A stretch of 64,000 nucleotides of DNA from Rhodospirillales bacterium CG15_BIG_FIL_POST_REV_8_21_14_020_66_15 (GTDB lineage: Bacteria; Pseudomonadota; Alphaproteobacteria; Rhodospirillales; Casp-alpha2), in the NCBI GenBank assembly GCA_002781745.1, contig PFFW01000102.1:1-64000 (forward strand). The letters run 5' to 3'. The position numbers and the translations under genes are program-made. Numbering within the stretch: position 1 is the stretch's first letter; every line of letters starts with the position of its first letter. A model generated the notes under the pieces. It did no database searches and had not been told where the DNA came from. It saw only the letters and a program-made list of their open reading frames with translations. Shown in pieces: positions 1 to 8,572 of the stretch.

Positions 1-3
1 CGC

Positions 4-186
4 CTACTTCTTGAAGAAACTGTCCGCGCTCTGCCGCGCGGCTTCCTTGGCCTTGATGACCTCGCGCACGCGGGCGATCTCGGCTTCCAGCTCGCCGATG
101 TACTCGTTCAGCGCCTCGATCGACATCACGTCCAGGTTCTTCGGTTCCGGCTTTTTCTTGCGCGGTTCCAGGTCGTCCGCATCCAT
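4..186 (-). CDS. DUF1192 family small protein
   Basis: A 60-residue protein with a charged, Lys/Pro-rich N-terminus and then a heptad-like helix (roughly residues 25-50) that probably forms a coiled coil. The length and the core 'SIEALNEYIGELEAEI' match the DUF1192 family of small alphaproteobacterial proteins, whose function is not known. It is complete, with its stop just inside the window edge, and is transcribed divergently from the quinone oxidoreductase. Anything downstream of it lies outside the window. Confidence 0.85.
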   Translation of the reverse strand: MDADDLEPRKKKPEPKNLDVMSIEALNEYIGELEAEIARVREVIKAKEAARQSADSFFKK

Positions 187-296
187 GGCGCCCGTTCCTC
201 CCTTGGAATGCCCGGCAATTTCCTTGCCAAGGTGCGCGCTAATTTACTAGGTGAAGGGGCCTTTGAAAAACCCCTGAACGAACGAGCGCCCCCGCC

Positions 297-1298
297 ATGA
301 CGATCCCCCAGACCATGACCTGCGTCGAAATCGCCGAGCCCGGCGGTCCCGAGCAGCTGCGCGCCACCATCCGGCCCGTCCCCTCCCCCGCCGAGGGCGA
401 GGTCCTGATCAAGGTCGCCGCCGCCGGCGTCAACCGCCCCGACGTCGTGCAGCGTCTGGGCCATTACGCCCCGCCCGAAGGGGTCACGGACATCCCGGGG
501 CTGGAGGTTTCGGGCACCGTGGCGGCGCTGGGCGACGGCGTCGACGGCTGGTCCGTGGGGGATGCGCTGTGCGCGCTCGTCGCGGGCGGCGGCTACGCCG
601 AATACGTCACGGCGCCGGTGGAACAGTGCCTGCCGGTCCCCAAGGGCCTGTCGATGGTCGAAGCGGCGGCCCTGCCGGAAACCTTCTTTACCGTGTGGAC
701 CAACCTGTACGAGCGCGGCGGCCTGAAGCCGGGCGAGGCGTTGATGGTCCACGGCGGCACGTCCGGCATCGGCACCACGGCGATCCAGGTGGCGAGCCGC
801 CTGGGCGCCCGCGTCATCGCCACGGCGGGCAGCGCCGAGAAATGCCGGGCCTGCCTGGATTTGGGCGCGGAGCGCGCCGTCAACTACCGGGAAGAGGACT
901 TCGTCGAGGCCGCCAAGGACTTCACCGGCGGCAAGGGGGTAGACGTGATCCTGGACATGGTGGGCGGCGATTACATCGAGAAGAACCTGAAGTCCCTCAA
1001 CCGCGACGGACGCCTGGTCAACATCGCCTTCATGAAGGGCGCCAAGGCCGAAATCAACTTCATGCCGCTGATGCTGAAGCGCTTGACCATCACCGGCTCG
1101 ACGCTGCGCGCCCAGTCTGTCGCCCGCAAGGGCGTCATCGCCCGGGCGGTCCGCGAGCACGTCTGGCCGCTGATCGAAGCGGGCAAGGTCAAACCCGTGA
1201 TCTTCAAGACCTTTTCCCTCGACCAGGCGAAAGACGCCCACGAACTGATGGAATCCAACAGGCATATCGGCAAGATCGTCTTTCAGGTCGCGGAATAG
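297..1298 (+). CDS. NAD(P)H:quinone oxidoreductase, zinc-independent MDR family (PIG3-like)
   Basis: This 333-residue protein is a medium-chain dehydrogenase/reductase of the quinone oxidoreductase branch. It has the GroES-like N-terminal domain ('AAAGVNRPDVVQRLG' near residue 45) and a Rossmann domain with the nucleotide-binding turn 'HGGTSGIGTTAIQVA' near residue 153. The structural-zinc cysteine cluster of alcohol dehydrogenases is absent, as expected for NADPH-dependent quinone/enone reductases. The length is typical of TP53I3/PIG3-like enzymes. It is probably cytosolic and reduces quinones or enones with NADPH; the physiological substrate cannot be read from sequence. It appears monocistronic. 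Confidence 0.9.
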   Translation: MTIPQTMTCVEIAEPGGPEQLRATIRPVPSPAEGEVLIKVAAAGVNRPDVVQRLGHYAPPEGVTDIPGLEVSGTVAALGDGVDGWSVGDALCALVAGGGYAEYVTAPVEQCLPVPKGLSMVEAAALPETFFTVWTNLYERGGLKPGEALMVHGGTSGIGTTAIQVASRLGARVIATAGSAEKCRACLDLGAERAVNYREEDFVEAAKDFTGGKGVDVILDMVGGDYIEKNLKSLNRDGRLVNIAFMKGAKAEINFMPLMLKRLTITGSTLRAQSVARKGVIARAVREHVWPLIEAGKVKPVIFKTFSLDQAKDAHELMESNRHIGKIVFQVAE

Positions 1299-1321
1299 TC
1301 CCCGGAAACCAATCTGATCCT

Positions 1322-1351
1322 TTGACCCGCCCCCCCTTGTGACTATATAAC
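1322..1351 (+). promoter_or_regulatory. Likely sigma-70 promoter of trcR
   Basis: A TTGACC -35 element and a TATAAC -10 element are separated by 18 bases (TATATA two bases earlier gives 16). They lie about 90 bases upstream of the trcR start. This is one of the closest matches to the housekeeping consensus in the window. Seen in sequence; activity is inferred. Confidence 0.6.
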
Positions 1352-1439
1352 GTCGCTGTTCCGGTGCGTCCCCGTGCGCGCGGGGGCGTGCTGGTCGAAA
1401 AGACAATCCCGACATCCGACACCGAATGGGAAGGTAACT

Positions 1440-2078
1440 ATGGCGCGTCCTTTGATGCCGAAGGCCACAGCCGTCTGGCTTGTGGAAAATACGGCCCTCA
1501 CGTTCAGGCAGATCGCCGACTTCTGCGGCCTGCACGAACTGGAAGTTCAGGCCATCGCCGACGACGAGGTCGCCGTCGGAATGCAGGGGCTCGACCCCGT
1601 GCAGGCCGGCGAACTGACCCAGGAGGAACTGGAGCGCTGCGAAGCCGACCCCACGGCCGCGCTGAAGGCCGCCAAACCCAGCCTGCCCCAGCCGAAGGCC
1701 AAGACCAAGGGTGCGCGCTACACCCCCGTGGCCAAGCGCCAGGACCGGCCCGACGCCATCGCCTGGCTTTTGAAGAACTACCCGGAAATGTCGGACGGCC
1801 AGATTTCCAAGCTGATCGGCACGACCAAACCGACCATCACGTCGGTGCGCGACCGTTCGCACTGGAACACGACCAACATCAAGCCGCAGAACCCGGTGGG
1901 CCTGGGCCTATGCTCCTCGAACGAACTGGAAAAGGCGATCGCCGTCGCGCGCGCGCGTGCCGGCACGGTGCACGGCCCCGTGGCCCAGCCCGGCCCGGCG
2001 GCGGAAGGCCCGGCCGGCATGGAGCCGGCTGCGCCACCGGCCCCCGCGTGGCCGCCCGCCGAAACCGGCCAGGATTGA
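1440..2078 (+). CDS. trcR: TrcR, cell-cycle transcriptional regulator (DUF1013)
   Basis: A 212-residue DUF1013 protein. In alphaproteobacteria this family is annotated as the cell-cycle transcriptional regulator TrcR. Two helix-turn-helix-like segments are visible: 'LTFRQIADFCGLHELEV' near residue 20 and 'MSDGQISKLIGTTKPTITSV' near residue 115. The last 40 or so residues are a Pro/Ala-rich, probably disordered tail. The ORF is open further upstream, but the ATG at 1440 follows a GGGAAGG ribosome site and begins with the family's usual 'MARPLMPKATAVWLV', so that start is chosen. It stands alone behind a strong promoter. Confidence 0.93.
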   Translation: MARPLMPKATAVWLVENTALTFRQIADFCGLHELEVQAIADDEVAVGMQGLDPVQAGELTQEELERCEADPTAALKAAKPSLPQPKAKTKGARYTPVAKRQDRPDAIAWLLKNYPEMSDGQISKLIGTTKPTITSVRDRSHWNTTNIKPQNPVGLGLCSSNELEKAIAVARARAGTVHGPVAQPGPAAEGPAGMEPAAPPAPAWPPAETGQD

Positions 2079-2093
2079 GGCCGGCGCCCGTCC

Positions 2094-3029
2094 CTACCGC
2101 TTGAACTGACAGAGCGCCACGCCGGCCAGGATCAATGCCGCCGAGGCGAGCAGCGGCAGGGTCATGACCTCGCCCAGGAAGATCGCGGCCAGGATCAACG
2201 TGACCACCGGCTGCACGAACTGGAACGCCGCGATGCGGGCGATCCCGCCTTTCTCCATGGCCCAGTACCACAGCACGAAATTGATCACCTGGGCGAAGGC
2301 CGCCAGGTAGACAATGCCGCCCCAGGTTTGCCAGCCGACGGCCGCCAGATCGATGCGCGCCAGCCACCACAAGGCCCAGGGCAGCACCAGCAGCGAGGCG
2401 ATCAGGTTGGCCCAGTAGGTGACGGTCCCTGGCCCCAGGGTTTTGGCAAGCTGTGCTCCCGAGACATAACCGACCGCGACGGACAATACGCCCGCCAGAA
2501 CGATCAGGTCGCCCGCAAGGGACGGCCGGGCGTCCGCGGCCATGTCCCCAGCCCGGATCAAGACCAGTGCCGCAACCCCGACAAACCCAAGCAGGGCACC
2601 GACGATCCAGGCCGTCTCCGGGCGCCTGCGATGCCACAGGGCCGCGACGATGCCGGTCAGGATGGGGGCGGACGCCAGGATCAGGCCGCCGTGGCTGGCC
2701 GTGGTCATGCCCTGGCCCAGGCTGAACAGCACGGGAAATCCGACGAAGGACGACAGCCCCACCAGGGATAGGGATTGCCAGACACCCGCCCCCTTCGGCG
2801 CCCGACGGCGGCGGCCGGCCAAAATCACCGCCACGACGGGAAAACAAAAAACGACACGCAGGATACCGACCAGTAGGCCGTCCATTTCCACCGCGGCGAC
2901 CTTGGTCACCAGCGGCACCGCTCCCCAGACCGTGATGCAGAAGGTCGCCGCCGCAGCCGCCCCCCAGTGCCTACCGCCCCCGCCCAAATCCGGCGAGGCG
3001 GCTGCAGTCCGGGGGCCGGCATCGCTCAC
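2094..3029 (-). CDS. EamA-type DMT family transporter (probable exporter)
   Basis: A 311-residue integral membrane protein with about ten hydrophobic segments in two tandem EamA repeats, the layout of drug/metabolite transporters such as RhtA/YdcZ-type amino-acid and metabolite exporters. The N-terminal 25 residues are Gly/Ala-rich and precede the first membrane helix. Its ATG overlaps the stop of the upstream aminotransferase gene (ATGA), so the two are probably co-transcribed and translationally coupled. The pairing suggests export or uptake of an amino acid or keto-acid handled by that enzyme, but the substrate is unknown. Confidence 0.88.
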   Translation of the reverse strand: MSDAGPRTAAASPDLGGGGRHWGAAAAATFCITVWGAVPLVTKVAAVEMDGLLVGILRVVFCFPVVAVILAGRRRRAPKGAGVWQSLSLVGLSSFVGFPVLFSLGQGMTTASHGGLILASAPILTGIVAALWHRRRPETAWIVGALLGFVGVAALVLIRAGDMAADARPSLAGDLIVLAGVLSVAVGYVSGAQLAKTLGPGTVTYWANLIASLLVLPWALWWLARIDLAAVGWQTWGGIVYLAAFAQVINFVLWYWAMEKGGIARIAAFQFVQPVVTLILAAIFLGEVMTLPLLASAALILAGVALCQFKR

Positions 3030-4309
3030 CCGGCGTCGGCCGCCAACTTGTCGAGGCAGGCCAGTTCAACACAGGCGCAGACCACTTCCATGGCTTGGAC
3101 GACCTCGTCCAGGGGCGGCAGGGTGGGTGCGAGGCGGATGTTGCGGTCGAACGGATCCTTGCCGTAGGGAAAGCAGGAGCCGGCGGGCGTCAGCTTGACC
3201 CCCGCTTCGTTCGCCAGGCGGATGACCTCCTTGGCGCAGCCGTCGAGCACGTCCAGGCTCACGAAATAGCCGCCGCGCGGCTTGGTCCAGGTCGCGATGC
3301 CCTTGCCCGCCAGATGCTTCGTCAAGGCGTCGTCCACGGCCTTGAACTTCGGAGCCACCAGTTCGGCATGGGCGTCCATGTGGGCCAGGACGCCGTCCAT
3401 GTCGCCGAAGAATTTCACCTGGCGAAGCTGGGTGATCTTGTCAGGACCGATAGTCTCGAAGAACAGATGGTCAAGGGCGTCCTTCACGTTGGCCTTGGAG
3501 CCCGCGAACATGGCGATGCCCGCCCCGGCATAGGTGATCTTGGAGGTCGAGCCGAAGATGAACGGCCGGTCCGGGCAGCCCGCAGCCTCGCAGGCGGCCA
3601 GGATGTCGGCGACCGTATCCAGGCCCCGCCCCAGGTGATGCACGGCATAGGCGTTGTCCCACAGGATTCGGAAATCGGGGGCCGCCGCTTTCATCTTGGC
3701 CAGGCGGTCGACGACGGCGTCCGAATAGGTTGCCCCCGTCGGGTTGGAATACTTGGGCACGCACCAGATGGCCTTGACCTTGGGGTCATTGGCGACCAAT
3801 TCCTCGACCGCGTCCATGTCCGGGCCGTCGTCCTTCATGTCGACGTTGACCATAGTCAGGCCCAGTTCCTCGCAGATGGCGAAGTGGCGGTCGTAGCCGG
3901 GTACGGGGCAGATCACCACCGGCGCCTCGTCGCGCCAAGGTCCCTTGCCGCCAACAACGCCGAAGGTCATGGCGCGGGCCAGCGCCCCGTACATCATCTG
4001 CAGGGACGAGTTGCCGCCGATCACCACCTGCTCCGCCGGCACGCCCAGATAGTCGCCGAACAGCTTGCGGCAGGACGGAATGCCGGCCAGCCCGCCGTAG
4101 TTGCGGAGGTCCGTACCATCAGTGTCGATCACGTCGCCGGGACCGATGTTGGTCAGCAGGCCGTCGGACAGGTCCAACTGCGCCGCCGAGGGCTTGCCGC
4201 GGGTCATGTCGAGCGCCAGGTTGCGGCCGCGGATGTCGCCGTAGCGCGCCTTGGCCCGGGTCAGGGACTGGGCGATCTCGGCCGCTCCGGCTTTCGTCAG
4301 GTCGATCAT
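3026..4309 (-). CDS. PLP-dependent aminotransferase, type Ic aspartate aminotransferase-like
   Basis: A 427-residue fold-type I aminotransferase. The PLP-binding lysine lies in 'FGSTSKITYAGAG' near residue 250, the 'NPTGATYSD' motif is near residue 190, and 'WDNAYAVHHL' contains the aspartate and tyrosine that contact the cofactor ring. N-terminal features such as 'RGKPSAAQLDLS' match the subfamily annotated as type Ic aspartate aminotransferase (PF12897). It probably transaminates aspartate or related amino acids with 2-oxoglutarate in the cytosol. It is the first gene of a two-gene unit with the DMT transporter. Confidence 0.88.
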   Translation of the reverse strand: MIDLTKAGAAEIAQSLTRAKARYGDIRGRNLALDMTRGKPSAAQLDLSDGLLTNIGPGDVIDTDGTDLRNYGGLAGIPSCRKLFGDYLGVPAEQVVIGGNSSLQMMYGALARAMTFGVVGGKGPWRDEAPVVICPVPGYDRHFAICEELGLTMVNVDMKDDGPDMDAVEELVANDPKVKAIWCVPKYSNPTGATYSDAVVDRLAKMKAAAPDFRILWDNAYAVHHLGRGLDTVADILAACEAAGCPDRPFIFGSTSKITYAGAGIAMFAGSKANVKDALDHLFFETIGPDKITQLRQVKFFGDMDGVLAHMDAHAELVAPKFKAVDDALTKHLAGKGIATWTKPRGGYFVSLDVLDGCAKEVIRLANEAGVKLTPAGSCFPYGKDPFDRNIRLAPTLPPLDEVVQAMEVVCACVELACLDKLAADAG

Positions 4310-4318
4310 GACGCTCCC

Positions 4319-4516
4319 TCAGATGCTCGCCTGGGTCACGAACTTGGGGTTCGGACAGGCCCCGACCGCTTCCATGCCGCACGCGCGAGGCATCGCGCCC
4401 TTCCGCGCGGCATCACGGGTGACCCCGTCCGTGGCCGGGTTCTCCACCGGCAGGGTGCGGCCGCCGGCGGCCTTGGTCCATTCGCCGTCGATGAACAGCA
4501 AAACGTCTCGATACAT
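4319..4516 (-). pseudogene. N-terminal remnant of an NAD(P)-dependent aldehyde dehydrogenase
   Basis: The first 30 or so residues ('MYRDVLLFIDGEWTKAAGG', then 'RTLPVENPAT') are the unmistakable beginning of a succinate-semialdehyde-type aldehyde dehydrogenase. After 'NPATDGV' the similarity stops and 33 unrelated residues follow to a stop. A functional enzyme needs about 480 residues, and neither strand nearby holds the rest. An AAGGAA ribosome site is still present. It sits between prpE and the aminotransferase. The interpretation is a deletion remnant. A new short peptide is formally possible but unsupported. Confidence 0.75.
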
Positions 4517-4644
4517 CGGTCGTTTCCTTGAAATTCCGGTTTGCGAAGCGGGCGCGGGACACCCTCAAGCGGCCGGGTGCCGCCCGTTGCCCGCACCATG
4601 CCCGATCCGGGACGACGCCTCAATGGGCCAGACGGGAAAAACAG

Positions 4645-6558
4645 CTAGTCCTTGCGGGCGGCGGCGTAGCCGATGTCTTCCAGGGCGTCCCTGATCTCGT
4701 CCAGGATCGCCGGATCGTCGATGGTCGCCGGCATGTTCCACTGCTCGTTGTCGGCGATCTTCTGCATGGTGCCGCGCAGGATCTTGCCCGACCGCGTTTT
4801 CGGCAGGCGCGGCACCACCGTCGCCTGCTTGAAGGCGGCGACGGGGCCGATCTTCTGGCGGACCAGTTGCACCACCTCGTCGACGATCTGGTCCTTGTCC
4901 TTGGTCACGCCGGCCTTGAGCACCATGAAGCCGACGGGTAATTGCCCCTTCATCTGGTCTGCGACGCCGATCACGGCGCATTCGGCGACATCCGGGTGGG
5001 ACGCCAGGACCTCCTCCATCCCGCCGGTCGACAGGCGATGCCCCGCCACGTTGATGATGTCGTCCGTGCGCGCCATGATCGAGATGTAGCCATCCTCGTC
5101 GAACACGCCGGCGTCGGCGGTCTTATAATAGCCGGGGTATTCGTCAAGGTAGGCCTCGCGGAAACGCTGGTCGGCGTTCCACAGGGTCGGCAGCGACGAC
5201 GGCGGCATCGGCAGCTTGACGCAGATGGCGCCGATCTCGCCGGGCTTCACCGGCTCATGGGTTTCCTCGTGGAGGACCTGAACGTTCCAGCCGGGGCACG
5301 GCTTGGTCGGCGAGCCCGCCTTGACCGGAAAGCGGTGCAGGCCCATGCAGTTGGACGCGATGGCCCAGCCGGTCTCCGTCTGCCACCAGTGGTCGATCAC
5401 CGGCACGCCGAGGATGCGCCCGGCCCAGTGTAGGGTGTCCGGGTCCGTGCGCTCGCCGGCCAGGAACAGCATTTTGAAGCTCGACATGTCGTACTTCTTC
5501 AAAAGCTCGCCGTTGGGGTCCTCCTTCTTGATGGCGCGGAAGGCGGTGGGCGCGGTGAACAGCATCTTCACCTTGTGCTCGGAGATGACCCGCCAGAAGG
5601 CCCCGGCGTCGGGCGTGCCCACGGGCTTGCCCTCGTAGAGGATCGACGTGCAGCCGTGCAGCAGCGGCGCGTAGACGATGTAGGAATGGCCGACCACCCA
5701 GCCGACGTCGGAGGCCGCCCAGTAGACGTCGCCCGGATCGGCGTCATAGACGTTCTTCATGGACCATTTAAGGGCCACTGCATGGCCGCCGTTGTCGCGC
5801 ACCACGCCCTTGGGCTGGCCCGTGGTGCCCGAGGTGTAGAGGATGTAGAGCGGGTCCGTCGCCGCGACGGGCACGCAGTCGTGGGGCACCGCCTTGGCCG
5901 CTTCCGCGGCCCAGTCCAGGTAGCCCTCGGCGGCGAGGTCGACCTCGCACTCGGGGCGCGACAGGACGATCACCGTGTCCGGCTTGTGCCGGGCGATGCC
6001 GATGGCGCCTTTCAGGAGCGGCAGGTACTCGATGACGCGGTTGACCTCGATCCCGCAGGTCGCGCTGACCACGGCCTTGGGCTTGGCGTCGTCGACGCGC
6101 ACGGCCAGTTCGTTGGCGGCGAAGCCGCCGAACACCACGGAATGAATGGCCCCCAGGCGCGCGCAGGCCAGCATGGCGATGGCCGCTTCCGGCACCATGG
6201 GCATGTAGATGATGACCCGGTCGCCCTTGCCCACGCCCTGGGCCGCCAAGACACCCGCGAACCGGGCGACGTCGTCGCGCAGCTGCAGGTACGAATACTT
6301 GCGCTGCGTGCCGCCGGTGACCGGGCTGTCATAGATCAGCGCCGTGCGGGCGCCGTTGCCCTCGTCCACATGGCGGTCCAGGCAGTTGTAGCAGGTGTTC
6401 AGTTCTCCGCCCGTGAACCAGCGGTAGATGGGGGCGGCACTGTCGTCCAGCACCTTGTCCCACTTCTTCGTCCAGACGATGGCTTCGGCGGCCTCGCCCC
6501 AGAAACCGTCGGGGTCGTCGATGGAGCGCCGATAGGCGACGTCATAAGCATTGGTCAT
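4645..6558 (-). CDS. prpE: Propionyl-CoA synthetase PrpE
   Basis: A 637-residue acyl-AMP-forming ligase that activates propionate to propionyl-CoA with ATP. It carries the ACS N-terminal domain ('DPDGFWGEAAEAIVW'), the phosphate loop 'YTSGTTGQPKGVVRD', 'WWQTETGW', the hinge region 'ARTDDIINVAGHRLSTGG' and the C-terminal acylatable lysine in 'PKTRSGKILRGTM'. Size and the 'NTCYNCLDRHV' motif fit the propionyl-CoA synthetase branch. I start it at MTNAYDVAYRRS, behind an AGGTT-like ribosome site, rather than 12 codons upstream. With meaB elsewhere in the window it suggests propionate use through methylmalonyl-CoA. The lysine in its motif is the known acetylation target in this family. Confidence 0.94.
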   Translation of the reverse strand: MTNAYDVAYRRSIDDPDGFWGEAAEAIVWTKKWDKVLDDSAAPIYRWFTGGELNTCYNCLDRHVDEGNGARTALIYDSPVTGGTQRKYSYLQLRDDVARFAGVLAAQGVGKGDRVIIYMPMVPEAAIAMLACARLGAIHSVVFGGFAANELAVRVDDAKPKAVVSATCGIEVNRVIEYLPLLKGAIGIARHKPDTVIVLSRPECEVDLAAEGYLDWAAEAAKAVPHDCVPVAATDPLYILYTSGTTGQPKGVVRDNGGHAVALKWSMKNVYDADPGDVYWAASDVGWVVGHSYIVYAPLLHGCTSILYEGKPVGTPDAGAFWRVISEHKVKMLFTAPTAFRAIKKEDPNGELLKKYDMSSFKMLFLAGERTDPDTLHWAGRILGVPVIDHWWQTETGWAIASNCMGLHRFPVKAGSPTKPCPGWNVQVLHEETHEPVKPGEIGAICVKLPMPPSSLPTLWNADQRFREAYLDEYPGYYKTADAGVFDEDGYISIMARTDDIINVAGHRLSTGGMEEVLASHPDVAECAVIGVADQMKGQLPVGFMVLKAGVTKDKDQIVDEVVQLVRQKIGPVAAFKQATVVPRLPKTRSGKILRGTMQKIADNEQWNMPATIDDPAILDEIRDALEDIGYAAARKD

Positions 6559-6784
6559 CAGTGGAACCTCCCAATCGTTCGGCCCTTGGGCCATTATGCC
6601 GCCCTTGCCCTGCTCCCCGGGAACGCTGGAAATCGGCGGCGTTTATCAGGTCAGTTTGGGCCAAAACAGCGTTTTTTGCCAAGGCGCTTTGTGGCATTCT
6701 CCCGGCAACGGACGCGACCCGAAACCAGCGTCACGAATCGCGCCATGACCCGCGCAAAAATAACCGTTCGCCAAGGAGGCCGAC

Positions 6785-8419
6785 TTGAGCCAGATCAACA
6801 TGTACGAACAGGCGCTGGACGCGGTCCGCGCCAACTACACGCCGCTGTCGCCCAACACGTTCCTGAAGCGCGCCGCCCACGTCTATCCCGATCATGTCGC
6901 GGTAATCCACGGCGCCAAACGCTTCACCTGGAAGGAAACCTACGGGCGGGCGAAACGCCTCGCCTCGGCGCTCTCGAAACGCGGGATCAAACGGCTTGAG
7001 ACCGTGGCGATCATGGGCTCCAACACGCCCGAGATGTACGAGGCCACCTTCGCCGTGCCCATGCTGGGGGCCGTCATCAACACGCTCAACGTGCGGCTCG
7101 ACGCCGAGGCCATCGCCTTCTGCCTCAACCACGGCGAGGCCAAGCTGCTGCTGACCGACACGGAGTTCGCGCCGACGGTGAAGGCGGCGCTCGCCCTCGT
7201 CGGCCGCGACATTCCGGTGATCGACATCGTCGACAGCGAGGCCGCGCACGAGCACGTGCGGCTCGGCGAAACGGACTACGAAAGCCTGCTCAAGGAAGGC
7301 GACGAGAATTTCGAATGGGAGCTTCCCAAGGACGAATGGCAGGCGATCTCCCTCAACTACACCTCGGGCACCACGGGCGACCCCAAGGGCGTCGTCTATC
7401 ATCACCGGGGCGCCTATCTGAACGCCGTGTCGAACGCGGTGGGCTGGAACATGGACCACCACCCCGTCTACCTGTGGACCCTGCCGATGTTCCATTGCAA
7501 CGGCTGGTGCTTTCCCTGGACCATCGCGGCGCTGGCGGGCACCAACATCTGCCTGCGCCGGGTCAGCGCCGAAACCATCTACGCCGCCATCGCCACGCAC
7601 AAGGTCACCCATATGTGCGGCGCCCCCATCGTCATGAGCTTCCTGATCAACGCCACCGAAGACGAGAAGAAACCCTTCGACCACAAGGTCAAGTTCATGG
7701 CCGCCGCCGCCCCGCCGCCGGCGGCGACCCTGGAGGCCATGCAGCGCGAGGGCATCGAGGTCACCCATGCCTACGGCCTGACGGAAACCTACGGGCCCGC
7801 CGTGATGTGCGCCTGGCATCCGGAATGGGACGCCCTGCCGATCGAAGAACAGGCCCAGAAAAAATCCCGCCAGGGCGTGCCCTATCACGCGCTCAACGAC
7901 CTGCAGATCATCGATCCGGAGACCATGCGGCCCGTGCCCGCCGACGGCGAGACCATGGGCGAGGCCATGTTCCAGGGCAACATCGTCATGAAGGGCTACC
8001 TGAAGAACGCGGCGACGACGGAAAAATCGCTGGCGGGCGGCTGGTTCCATTCGGGCGACCTGGGCGTCATGCACCCCGACGGCTACATCCAGCTCAAGGA
8101 CCGCTCCAAGGACATCATCATCTCGGGCGGCGAGAACATTTCGTCCATCGAGGTCGAGAGCGTGCTCTACAAGCACCCGGCGGTGCTGACCGCCGCCGTG
8201 GTCGCCAAGCCCGACGACAAGTGGGGCGAGACGCCCTGCGCCTTCATCGAGCTGAAATCCGGCGTGCCGGCCCCCAGCGCCGAAGACATCATCAAGTTCT
8301 GCCGCGACAACCTGGCCCACTACAAATGCCCGCGCCACGTGGTGTTCGGCGAACTGCCGAAGACGTCGACGGGCAAGATCCAGAAGTTCAAGCTGCGGGA
8401 GGCCGCCGCGGAGGTTTGA
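6785..8419 (+). CDS. Acyl-CoA synthetase, AlkK/DmdB-like
   Basis: A 544-residue AMP-binding ligase. Its phosphate loop is 'NYTSGTTGDPKGVVYHHRG', the adenine-binding region 'AYGLTETYGP', the hinge 'KDRSKDIIISGGENISS', and the catalytic lysine lies in 'LPKTSTGKIQKF'. The whole-length pattern fits the medium-chain acyl-CoA or methylmercaptopropionyl-CoA (DmdB) ligase group; the natural acid cannot be decided from sequence. The TTG start is chosen because a perfect AAGGAGG lies six bases before it; an in-frame ATG five codons later is the alternative. It is transcribed divergently from prpE across about 225 bases. Confidence 0.9.
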   Translation: MSQINMYEQALDAVRANYTPLSPNTFLKRAAHVYPDHVAVIHGAKRFTWKETYGRAKRLASALSKRGIKRLETVAIMGSNTPEMYEATFAVPMLGAVINTLNVRLDAEAIAFCLNHGEAKLLLTDTEFAPTVKAALALVGRDIPVIDIVDSEAAHEHVRLGETDYESLLKEGDENFEWELPKDEWQAISLNYTSGTTGDPKGVVYHHRGAYLNAVSNAVGWNMDHHPVYLWTLPMFHCNGWCFPWTIAALAGTNICLRRVSAETIYAAIATHKVTHMCGAPIVMSFLINATEDEKKPFDHKVKFMAAAAPPPAATLEAMQREGIEVTHAYGLTETYGPAVMCAWHPEWDALPIEEQAQKKSRQGVPYHALNDLQIIDPETMRPVPADGETMGEAMFQGNIVMKGYLKNAATTEKSLAGGWFHSGDLGVMHPDGYIQLKDRSKDIIISGGENISSIEVESVLYKHPAVLTAAVVAKPDDKWGETPCAFIELKSGVPAPSAEDIIKFCRDNLAHYKCPRHVVFGELPKTSTGKIQKFKLREAAAEV

Positions 8420-8572
8420 CGCCCTCACGGGCGGCTTGGGGACGGCGGGGGTCGGCCAAGCCGCCCCTGCGCCATCAGGGGATGGCATGGTTGGCTTGCG
8501 GGCGTATACTCTCCCTATAGATGTACTAAAAACATGAATTGCATGCCGGTGATTCATTTTTGGGAGGATGGC

